Below are positions 58,153 through 64,000 of a stretch of DNA of 64,000 nucleotides, piece by piece. The notes under the pieces are model-generated. The model was not told the DNA's origin and did no database searches. It worked only from the letters and a program-made list of their open reading frames with translations. The number at the start of each line of letters is the position of its first letter. Within the stretch, counting starts at the first letter, position 1. The DNA comes from Paracoccus sp. M683. GTDB lineage: Bacteria > Pseudomonadota > Alphaproteobacteria > Rhodobacterales > Rhodobacteraceae. The stretch spans positions 1-64,000 of the forward strand of contig NZ_VKDF01000011.1 of assembly GCF_007096355.1 (NCBI RefSeq). The letters run 5' to 3'. Made by a program: the position numbers and the translations under genes.

Positions 58153-59055
58153 ATGGCTGATCCGACGATCATCACGCTGACGGCGATTCCCCCCCGCTTT
58201 GGCGAGCTGACGCAGACCCTGCGGGCCTTGCTTGAACAATCACTGCCGGCGGATGATATCCGCCTGCATATCCCCAGGGCCTATGCCCGCTTTCCAGACT
58301 GGGATGGTGGGCTGCCCGAGGTGCCGCAGGGCGTCACCATCTTTCGCAGCGATACCGATGACGGCCCGGCCAGCAAGGTCTTGCCGGCGCTGCGTGATCT
58401 TGCCGGGCAGTCGGTCGACATTCTGTTTTGCGATGATGACAAGCTGTATGACCGCGACTGGCACCGCCGCTTCAAGGCCGAGCGCGCCCGCCGTCCCGGC
58501 GAAGCCATCGTCGAGGCGGGCGAGAACCTGCCCGATATCGACCCGGCCAGCCGCCCGGCCGCGCGCCTGCCGCGGGCAAGGCGGCGTGGCAAGGGCCTTG
58601 GATATCGCTTGGGCCGGCTGTTGACGGCGGGGCTGTGGCGACCGGGCAATTATGCCGCATCGGGTTATGTCGACATGCTGTCGGGCTGGGGCGGGGTGAT
58701 GGTGCGCCCCGAGTTCTTCGATGCGGCTGTTTTCGACATTCCGGCGCGGCTGCGATCGGTCGATGACCCCTGGCTGTCGGGTCATCTGGAACGCATGGGC
58801 GTGCCGATCTGGCTGATGGCCGGCGCCGCCAAGCAGCGCGAGCGTGACGGAACCGCCGATACCTCGCTGGTGCGCGGGACACATATGGGTCAGGATCGGA
58901 TCGCCGCCGATCTGGCCGCCATCGACCACTTTCGGGACAGTTATGGGATCTGGCCTGCCGCGCGACAGCCGCAGCCGGATTGGCTGGGGCCGAATCCGAT
59001 GGGCTCGATGCGGGCCTTGTGGCTGCGCGGCCGCGACGGGCGACAGGGCGGTTAG
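58153..59055 (+). CDS. glycosyltransferase family 2-like protein
   Basis: A 300-residue cytoplasmic protein. ITLTAIPPRFGELTQTLRALLEQSLPADDIRLHIPRAYARF at the start resembles the nucleotide-sugar-binding half of GT-A enzymes, and DILFCDDDKLYDRDW near residue 95 supplies an acidic DDD metal site. LWRPGNYAASGYVDMLSGWGGVMVRPEFFD and SVDDPWLSGHLERMG suit the acceptor half. It does not match GT2 perfectly and may belong to a related family. It lies 6 bases before the TolB-like gene and the two may be one unit. The start at 58153 follows GGGGG; a GTG at 58144 is possible. Confidence 0.7.
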   Translation: MADPTIITLTAIPPRFGELTQTLRALLEQSLPADDIRLHIPRAYARFPDWDGGLPEVPQGVTIFRSDTDDGPASKVLPALRDLAGQSVDILFCDDDKLYDRDWHRRFKAERARRPGEAIVEAGENLPDIDPASRPAARLPRARRRGKGLGYRLGRLLTAGLWRPGNYAASGYVDMLSGWGGVMVRPEFFDAAVFDIPARLRSVDDPWLSGHLERMGVPIWLMAGAAKQRERDGTADTSLVRGTHMGQDRIAADLAAIDHFRDSYGIWPAARQPQPDWLGPNPMGSMRALWLRGRDGRQGG

Positions 59056-59061
59056 CGGCAC

Positions 59062-59883
59062 ATGGGCTGGCGCTCGTCGCTGGAAATCCACGACCTGACC
59101 ACCGGCGAGACGCGGATCGTCCTGCGCAGCGACCGGCTGATCGAGGCACCCAACTGGCACCCGGACGGCTGGTTTCTTGTCAATGGCGAGGGGCGGCTGT
59201 GGCGGGCCGATGGCGACGGGCTGCGGCTGGTGGATACGTTCGGGCTGGATCGCTGCAACAATGATCACGGATTTCTGCCCGATGGGCGGGTCATTTTTTC
59301 CTGCCACAACGAACAGGGGGCCGGCATTCACCTGCTGACCGCCGATGGCGCGCCGGCATTGGATCTGCCCCGGCCAAGCTGGTGGCATGGCGCATATGGC
59401 GGGCAGATCACCTATGCCTGCGCCAGGGGCGGCGACCGCGTGGTGCGGATCGCGGTGATGGATCTGGCCAGCGGTGCCGAGCGGCTGTTGACGCCCGGCC
59501 GCGCCCATCATGACGGGCCGGATTTTTCCGCCGATGGCCGGCATATCTGGTTCAATTCCGACGCGACCGGCCATGCGCAGATCTGGCGCATGCGCGTCGA
59601 TGGCGGCGATGCCGCGCCGGTTTTCCGCGACGAGAACGTGAACTGGTTTCCCCATCCTTCGCCCGACGGGCGGCATGTGCTGTATCTGGCCTATCCGCCG
59701 GGCACCATCGGCCATCCCCGTGATCTGGATGTGGGGCTGTGGCTGATGGATTGCGATGGTGGCGCCAGGCATCCGGTGGTGCGGCTGTTCGGCGGACAGG
59801 GCAGCATCAATGTGCCATGCTGGGCGCCGGACGGCCGTGCCTTTGCGTTCATGCGTTACGCGCCAATCGGCGCCCCGGAATAG
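59062..59883 (+). CDS. TolB-like beta-propeller protein
   Basis: A 273-residue protein made of WD40-like PD40 repeats: SLEIHDLTTGETRIVLRSDRLIEAPNWHPDGWFLVNGEGRLWR, HHDGPDFSADGRHIWFNSDATGHAQIWRMRVDG, NWFPHPSPDGRHVLYLAYPPG and NVPCWAPDGRAFAFMRY. These match TolB C-terminal domain repeats, but there is no signal peptide or TolB N-terminal domain, so it is probably cytoplasmic and not part of the Tol system. Similar proteins are annotated as TolB-family sugar or biopolymer handlers. It follows the glycosyltransferase gene by 6 bases. Confidence 0.8.
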   Translation: MGWRSSLEIHDLTTGETRIVLRSDRLIEAPNWHPDGWFLVNGEGRLWRADGDGLRLVDTFGLDRCNNDHGFLPDGRVIFSCHNEQGAGIHLLTADGAPALDLPRPSWWHGAYGGQITYACARGGDRVVRIAVMDLASGAERLLTPGRAHHDGPDFSADGRHIWFNSDATGHAQIWRMRVDGGDAAPVFRDENVNWFPHPSPDGRHVLYLAYPPGTIGHPRDLDVGLWLMDCDGGARHPVVRLFGGQGSINVPCWAPDGRAFAFMRYAPIGAPE

Positions 59884-59936
59884 GGCGGCCGATCAAGGCC
59901 GGGCAGGCGCCACCAGACCATCAGGACCGAAAGGCC

Positions 59937-60437
59937 ATGAGAACCCCGATGAATGACATTTTGTCCCGGTCCTACGATCCCGCTGATCTTGCTGCCTGTC
60001 TGGCGATTTTCGACAGCAATCTTCCGGTCTTTTTCGCAGCCGAGGAAAGGGACGAGTTCCGCGCGTTTCTGGGCAGCGCCAATGCCGTCGATCAACGACC
60101 CTATCTGGTGCTGGTGCGACGGGGGGTGGTGATCGCCTGTGGCGGGCTGTTCGTGGAAACGGCAAAGCGGCGGGCGGCGCTGGCCTGGGGGATGGTTGAC
60201 CGCAGCCTTCACCGGCAGGGCCTGGGCAAGCGGCTGATGCTGGCCCGGCTGGCGCAGGCGCGGACAATCCCGAATATCGCTGTGCTGACCCTGCAAATCA
60301 GCCAGCACAGCGGCGGCTTTTATCAGCGTTTCGGGTTTGCCGTCACAAGGATTACAGCCGATGGTTTCGGGCCGGGGCTTGATCGGTGGGATATGGCCTT
60401 GCCGTTGAGGCCGTCGCAGCAAGGTCATTGCCGATAG
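59937..60437 (+). CDS. GNAT family N-acetyltransferase
   Basis: A 166-residue acetyltransferase. The acetyl-CoA-binding loop is in GMVDRSLHRQGLGKRLMLARLAQ (Q/RxxGxG/A pattern) near residues 80-103, with SGGFYQRFGFAVTRI near the end. The first half (YDPADLAACLAIFDSNLPVFFAAEERDEFRAFL) matches a widespread subgroup of unknown substrate. The start at 59937 follows AGGA at 10 bases. Confidence 0.82.
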   Translation: MRTPMNDILSRSYDPADLAACLAIFDSNLPVFFAAEERDEFRAFLGSANAVDQRPYLVLVRRGVVIACGGLFVETAKRRAALAWGMVDRSLHRQGLGKRLMLARLAQARTIPNIAVLTLQISQHSGGFYQRFGFAVTRITADGFGPGLDRWDMALPLRPSQQGHCR

Positions 60438-60532
60438 CGGTCCTGCGGCCATTGCCCGCGGCCTGACCATGCAAAAGGGCGGCCGACCTGCCCGGTCGCA
60501 CCGCCCCGCAATTCCTTGGCCCCAAGCGCCGT

Positions 60533-60757
60533 TCAGTGAACGCTGACAGGTTCCAGATCGTTCTGGCGGGCCAGGAAAAAGGCCAGCTTGCGATCCTTGA
60601 CCAGCGCCAAACGCTCGCCATCCATGCCATGCACGGCATAAAGACTGTCCAGCCCCTCGGCCTGTTCGCGGACCTCGTCGGGCAGGCTGTCCATCTCGAC
60701 ACGGCGGATATAGACCGTGTTCTGCGTGTCATCGCCAAATTCGTATTTCGTATTCAT
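60533..60757 (-). CDS. DUF1150 small protein
   Basis: A 74-residue acidic protein beginning MNTKYEFGDDTQNTVYIRRVEMDSLPDEVREQAEGLDSLYAVHGMDGERLALVKDRKLAFFLARQNDL, the DUF1150 pattern of alphaproteobacteria. The family regularly follows a small heat-shock protein gene, as here (14 bases after the hsp20 stop). It is likely part of the heat-stress response; its function is not known. Confidence 0.85.
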   Translation of the reverse strand: MNTKYEFGDDTQNTVYIRRVEMDSLPDEVREQAEGLDSLYAVHGMDGERLALVKDRKLAFFLARQNDLEPVSVH

Positions 60758-60771
60758 TGCTCTGATCCCCA

Positions 60772-61182
60772 TTATTTGCGGCTGATCGGAATGGTTTGCA
60801 CCACCTGTTGCGGCTGCACCCGTCTAAGGTCGATATTCAGCAGCCCGTTTTCAAGACGTGCCTCGGTCACATCGACGCCATCGGCAAGAACGAAGCTGCG
60901 CTGAAAGGCGCGGGCGGCGATTCCACGGTGCAGAAACACCCGCTCGCCATCATCCTCGGTCTGACGGCCGCGAATGACCAATTGCCGATCCTCGATGGTG
61001 ATCGTCAGGTCATCATCGCCGAAACCGGCCACCGCCAGCGTGATTCGGAACCCGTCGGGGGCGAAATGTTCGATGTTATAGGGCGGATAGCCCTCGGCCC
61101 CCTTGGCGGCCCGTTCTGCCAGCCGTTCCAACTGGTCGAAGCCCAGCAGATAGGGATGCGTCCCCAGGGAAATCTTGCTCAT
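60772..61182 (-). CDS. small heat-shock protein, Hsp20/IbpA type
   Basis: A 136-residue alpha-crystallin-domain chaperone. It starts MSKISLGTHPYLLGFDQLERLAERAAKGAEGYPPYNIEHFAPDGFRITLAVAGF and continues DLTITIEDRQLVIRGRQ, HRGIAARAFQRSFVLADGVDVTEARLENGLLNIDL (A-x-L-x-N-G-L-L motif) and a short C-terminal QTIPIS that resembles the IxI oligomerisation motif. It holds unfolded proteins during heat stress. The start at 61182 follows AAGGG; upstream frame extension is unsupported. First gene of an hsp20-DUF1150 pair. Confidence 0.9.
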   Translation of the reverse strand: MSKISLGTHPYLLGFDQLERLAERAAKGAEGYPPYNIEHFAPDGFRITLAVAGFGDDDLTITIEDRQLVIRGRQTEDDGERVFLHRGIAARAFQRSFVLADGVDVTEARLENGLLNIDLRRVQPQQVVQTIPISRK

Positions 61183-61360
61183 CCTCAGCCCTTTCAAGCG
61201 AAGCGACTGTTTGTCGCCGGCCCCGCAATGCAGCCGCCAGCCCAATCAATATGTGTGGTCCCCAGCATATGCGCAAGGGCGCGAAGATTCTGTTAACAGG
61301 GCAGGATTTGCGCGCTATAACGGTCTGCCCGATTTCGGCAGGCAGCAAGAAACGGTTCCG

Positions 61361-61579
61361 ATGAACAGCCACCACGAAATGTCGCATGAAGAGATCACCC
61401 GCGCCCGGCTGGAGGTGCTGAAACGCGAACATCGCGATCTCGACGAGGCGATCGCGGCCCTGGCGGGACAGAACCTGTCATCCTCGCTGACCCTGCAACG
61501 GCTGAAAAAGCAGAAGCTTGCCCTGAAGGATCGCATCGCGCGGCTGGAAGACGAGTTGACCCCGGACATCATCGCCTGA
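61361..61579 (+). CDS. YdcH family (DUF465) small protein
   Basis: A 72-residue, highly helical protein: ARLEVLKREHRDLDEAIAALAGQ, then LQRLKKQKLALKDRIARLEDEL. This is the DUF465/YdcH coiled-coil pattern. The function is unknown, and such proteins are found in most proteobacteria. The ATG at 61361 is taken because the upstream part of the frame is non-coding in style. It is co-directional with purEK. Confidence 0.82.
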   Translation: MNSHHEMSHEEITRARLEVLKREHRDLDEAIAALAGQNLSSSLTLQRLKKQKLALKDRIARLEDELTPDIIA

Positions 61580-61633
61580 TTGCGAAAGCCGCGGCCGCGC
61601 GCTATGGCGAGGCCGTCAGCCAAAGGGAGCAAG

Positions 61634-62119
61634 ATGGAAAAACCCGTTGGAATCATCATGGGCAGCCAGTCCGACTGGCCCACCATGCGCGAGGCCGCCA
61701 CCATCCTTGACGAGTTGGGCATCGGCTATGAGGCCCGTATCGTCAGCGCCCATCGCACGCCCGACCGGCTGTGGGATTATGGCAAGACGGCGGTGGAACG
61801 GGGGCTGAAGGTCATCATTGCGGGCGCCGGCGGGGCGGCGCATCTGCCGGGGATGATGGCGTCCAAGACCCGTGTGCCGGTGATTGGCGTGCCGGTGCAG
61901 ACTAAGGCGCTGTCGGGGGTCGATTCGCTGTATTCCATCTTGCAGATGCCCAAGGGCTATCCCGTCGCGACCATGGCCATCGGTACGGCCGGCGCGGCCA
62001 ATGCAGGGTTGATGGCGGCCGGTATTCTGGCGATCGCGGATCCGGTGCTTGCCGAGCGGCTGGACGGCTGGCGCGCGGCCTTGTCGGCCAGCATTCCCCA
62101 CGAGCCGCGCGATGAGTGA
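61634..62119 (+). CDS. purE: 5-(carboxyamino)imidazole ribonucleotide mutase
   Basis: PurE isomerises N5-CAIR to CAIR in purine synthesis. The 161-residue protein contains [15 protein letters not shown] with the nucleotide-binding [21 protein letters not shown] with the catalytic histidine, [18 protein letters not shown] and [22 protein letters not shown]. It overlaps purK by eight bases, and AGGGAGC precedes the ATG. Confidence 0.95.
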   Translation: MEKPVGIIMGSQSDWPTMREAATILDELGIGYEARIVSAHRTPDRLWDYGKTAVERGLKVIIAGAGGAAHLPGMMASKTRVPVIGVPVQTKALSGVDSLYSILQMPKGYPVATMAIGTAGAANAGLMAAGILAIADPVLAERLDGWRAALSASIPHEPRDE

Positions 62120-63149
62120 TGTTCGCATCATCGGCATTCTCGGCGGGGGGCAGCTGGGTCGCATGTTGTCGGCCGCGGCCAGCCGTCTTGGCCTGCGCTG
62201 CCATATCTATGAACCCTGCGCGGCGCCGGCTGCCGACGTCGCCTATCGGCTGACCAATGCCCCCTACGAGGACGAGGCGGCGCTGCGTGCATTCGCCGAG
62301 TCGGTCGATGTCGTCACCTATGAATTCGAGAACGTGCCGACCTCGGCGCTGGATTTGATCGAGAGCATCGTCCCGATCCGCCCGAACCGGCGTGCGTTGG
62401 CCGTGTCGCAGGACCGGCTGACCGAAAAGACCTTTCTGAACGAGATCGGGCTGACGACCGCGCCCTTTGCCGATGTCCCCGATCAAGCCGCGCTGGCCGG
62501 GGCGCTGGCCGGTATCGGCGCGCCCTCGATCCTGAAAACGCGGCGGCTTGGCTATGACGGCAAGGGGCAGGTGCGGATCGCGGATGCGGCCGTTGCGGAA
62601 TGGACCGGCGCGCCCTCGGTGCTGGAGGGTTTTGTCGATTTCACCGCCGAGATCAGCGTGATCGTGGCGCGCGGGATGGATGGGCAGGTCGCGGCTTTTG
62701 ATCCGGGGCTGAATGTGCATCAGGGTGGCATTCTGCGCAGCACGACCGTGCCTTGTGGGCTGCCTGGGCGGGTGACCACCGATGCGGTGCTGATCGCCGC
62801 GCGGATTGCGGCGGCGCTGGATTATGTCGGCGTGATGGGGGTCGAGTTGTTCGTCACGCCCCAGGGGCTGGTTGTCAACGAGATTGCGCCTCGGGTGCAT
62901 AATTCGGGCCACTGGACCCAGGCCGGCTGTGCGGTGGACCAGTTCGAGCAGCATATCCGCGCCGTGGCGGGCCTGCCCCTGGGCGATGGCAAGCGCTATG
63001 CCGATGTGGTGATGGAAAATCTGATCGGCGATGATCTGGCCCGTTTGCCCGATCTGCTGCGCGCGCCGGATGTGCAGGTTCATCTTTACGGCAAGGGCGA
63101 GGCAAGGGCTGGCCGCAAGATGGGCCATGTGAACCGGATCACGCGGTGA
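62112..63149 (+). CDS. purK: 5-(carboxyamino)imidazole ribonucleotide synthase
   Basis: PurK carboxylates AIR with bicarbonate and ATP to give N5-CAIR for PurE. The 345-residue ATP-grasp enzyme starts [18 protein letters not shown]. It shows [14 protein letters not shown]-type substrate contacts ([16 protein letters not shown]), [14 protein letters not shown] and [16 protein letters not shown], in canonical order. The start at 62112 overlaps the purE stop; its own stop overlaps the NUDIX gene. No purA or purC lies in the window. Confidence 0.95.
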   Translation: MSDVRIIGILGGGQLGRMLSAAASRLGLRCHIYEPCAAPAADVAYRLTNAPYEDEAALRAFAESVDVVTYEFENVPTSALDLIESIVPIRPNRRALAVSQDRLTEKTFLNEIGLTTAPFADVPDQAALAGALAGIGAPSILKTRRLGYDGKGQVRIADAAVAEWTGAPSVLEGFVDFTAEISVIVARGMDGQVAAFDPGLNVHQGGILRSTTVPCGLPGRVTTDAVLIAARIAAALDYVGVMGVELFVTPQGLVVNEIAPRVHNSGHWTQAGCAVDQFEQHIRAVAGLPLGDGKRYADVVMENLIGDDLARLPDLLRAPDVQVHLYGKGEARAGRKMGHVNRITR

Positions 63150-63592
63150 GGCTGGCACGGCCGCGTCTGGCCGTTCGCGCGGCGATCTTGCAGGATGATC
63201 GGCTGCTGATCGTGAATGCCTATCCGGGACGCCAAAGCGATCTTTGGGCGCTGCCCGGCGGCGGCGTCGAGCCGGGGCAGTCGCTGCCGCAGAACCTGAT
63301 GCGCGAGGTCGCCGAGGAAACCGGGCTTGTCATCCGCGTCGGCGCGCCCTTCCTGGTCAACGAATTCCACGATCCCGACAGCGGTTTTCATCAGGTCGAT
63401 CTGTTTTTCCGCGCCGGGCTGGCGACGGATGGCGCGATCCGCCTTGCCGATCCCGAAGGGGTGGTGAACCGCTTTCGTTGGGTCACGCGCGATGAATTGT
63501 CGGGCTTGCGGCACAAGCCGGACAGCCTGGCCCAGGCCGTCTGGGGCGATGCCGCCGCCATCTATGACCCGCTGGAACGCATCGTCGGCTAG
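63146..63592 (+). CDS. NUDIX hydrolase
   Basis: A 148-residue hydrolase with the complete Nudix box GGGVEPGQSLPQNLMREVAEETGL (G-x5-E-x7-REVAEETG). It starts with GTG at 63146, overlapping the purK stop by four bases, so it is translated with purEK. The substrate is unknown; candidates include oxidised nucleotides and ADP-sugars. Confidence 0.9.
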   Translation: MRLARPRLAVRAAILQDDRLLIVNAYPGRQSDLWALPGGGVEPGQSLPQNLMREVAEETGLVIRVGAPFLVNEFHDPDSGFHQVDLFFRAGLATDGAIRLADPEGVVNRFRWVTRDELSGLRHKPDSLAQAVWGDAAAIYDPLERIVG

Positions 63593-63655
63593 GGGGCTTC
63601 GCCCCCTCGTCGCTGAACGCTCCTCACCCCCCAGGATATTTGGACACGGCTGATG
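63591..63655 (+). repeat. dispersed hairpin + GGATATTTG repeat, copy C
   Basis: AGGGGGC-TTC-GCCCCCT is a perfect 7-bp stem that begins within the NUDIX stop codon. After 24 bases come ACCCCCCAGGATATTTG and CACGGCTGATG. This copy and copy A share nearly all bases from CAGGATATTTG through TGATG. It lies between convergent genes and probably helps end transcription. Confidence 0.7.
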
Positions 63656-63657
63656 GG

Positions 63658-64000
63658 TTATTCTGGCAGGGTCTCGGCCAGATAGCGCATCATGTTGCCG
63701 CCCATGACCTTGGCGATCTGATCCTCGGTCAGGTCGCGGTCCAGCAGGGCCTGGGTCAGGGCGGCGAGCCCGGCCGTGTCAAAGGGCGCGTCGACCGAGC
63801 CATCGTAATCCGAGCCGAGCGCGACGTGATCCTCGCCCAGCAGGGCAATGGCGGCCGAGATGCTGCCGGCGATATCGGCGGGGCTGCGGCCGCAGACGAC
63901 ATCCTGCCAGTAGCCGATGCCGACCAGCCCGCCCTTGGCGGCGATGGCGCGCATCAGGTCATCGGGAAGATTGCGCGGGGTTTGGCAATGGCCATTGATG
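63658..64000 (-). CDS. membrane dipeptidase (M19 family), 3' part
   Basis: The C-terminal part of a renal-dipeptidase-type zinc enzyme; the 5' end lies beyond the window. Reading in from the right edge, INGHCQTPRNLPDDLMRAIAAKGGLVGIGYW is followed by HVALGSDYDGSVDAPFD, the conserved aspartate-containing segment of family M19, and by the terminal GGNMMRYLAETLPE. M19 enzymes cleave D,L- or L,D-dipeptides, and some Rhodobacteraceae members act on N-acyl amino acids. The final 114 codons are present. Confidence 0.85.
   Translation of the reverse strand, partial: INGHCQTPRNLPDDLMRAIAAKGGLVGIGYWQDVVCGRSPADIAGSISAAIALLGEDHVALGSDYDGSVDAPFDTAGLAALTQALLDRDLTEDQIAKVMGGNMMRYLAETLPE

Noticed and set aside
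1..64000. CRISPR arrays, insertion sequences or integrated phage
   Set aside because: No series of regularly spaced repeats, no transposase or integrase frame and no terminal inverted repeats were seen. The endolysin-holin pair has no phage structural genes around it.

Overview
The window is a GC-rich, densely packed chromosomal segment from an alphaproteobacterium of the Rhodobacteraceae, most likely Paracoccus or a close relative. The evidence is the gene set: a ChpT phosphotransferase next to a DUF3553 protein, an olsBA ornithine-lipid pair, a fused Sat-CysC, a fused indolepyruvate:ferredoxin oxidoreductase, class II (B12) ribonucleotide reductase, a sitABCD transporter with a divergent Mur-like Fur-family regulator, hsp20-DUF1150, and a holin/endolysin pair of the gene-transfer-agent type. 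Both window ends cut a gene: an RTX protein at the left and an M19 dipeptidase at the right.

Layout. 1-2.2 kb: two tandem RTX proteins whose gene ends are identical at the DNA level. 2.3-5.3 kb: rpiA-gor, then chpT diverging from a DUF3553 gene. 5.5-9.5 kb: olsBA and nrdJ. 9.5-13 kb: a polyamine-type ABC transporter without a binding protein, then a small exported protein. 13-18.7 kb: minus-strand runs, first hydrolase-P450-YjbR, then M48 protease, DedA and a CoxE-type VWA protein. 18.8-24.3 kb: putA, ppx, rlmE. 24.3-27.6 kb: a lower-GC patch with an unknown CxxC protein, an Lrp regulator diverging from a nucleoside-recognition membrane protein, and an AraC regulator. 27.8-31.2 kb: miaA/pyrH, an orphan PAAR protein, tRNA-Ser, an SMP-30 protein. 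31.5-36 kb: a LysR regulator diverging from the indolepyruvate oxidoreductase. 36-41.4 kb: murI, ccmE, [endolysin-holin], ccmF, ccmH. 41.5-44.5 kb: a PaaG-like isomerase and the folate part of a split B12 methionine synthase. 44.7-48.1 kb: a GMC oxidoreductase and a lipoprotein amidohydrolase. 48.1-52.2 kb: sitABCD and mur. 52.3-64 kb: an exported hydrolase, tRNA(CAU), purMN, a decayed LysR gene, sat-cysC, a glycosyltransferase and TolB-like pair, GNAT, hsp20-DUF1150, purEK, a NUDIX protein and the dipeptidase.

The most interesting item is the two-gene lysis cassette at 37.45-38.6 kb. It is set between cytochrome c maturation genes, closed by its own terminator, and preceded by a perfect TTAA-N7-TTAA site, the classical CtrA recognition motif. 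chpT, which encodes the CtrA phosphotransferase, lies in the same window. I infer that the cassette is the release module of a gene transfer agent under CckA-ChpT-CtrA control; the structural GTA genes are not in this window. Other regulatory structures worth attention are the array of alternating CAACTG/CAGTTG motifs between sitA and mur, a 9-bp inverted repeat that could hide the ribosome binding site of the small exported protein, clean palindromes upstream of the Lrp and LysR genes, and a dispersed hairpin-plus-GGATATTTG repeat present three times. All functional calls rest on reading sequence motifs; no database search was run.
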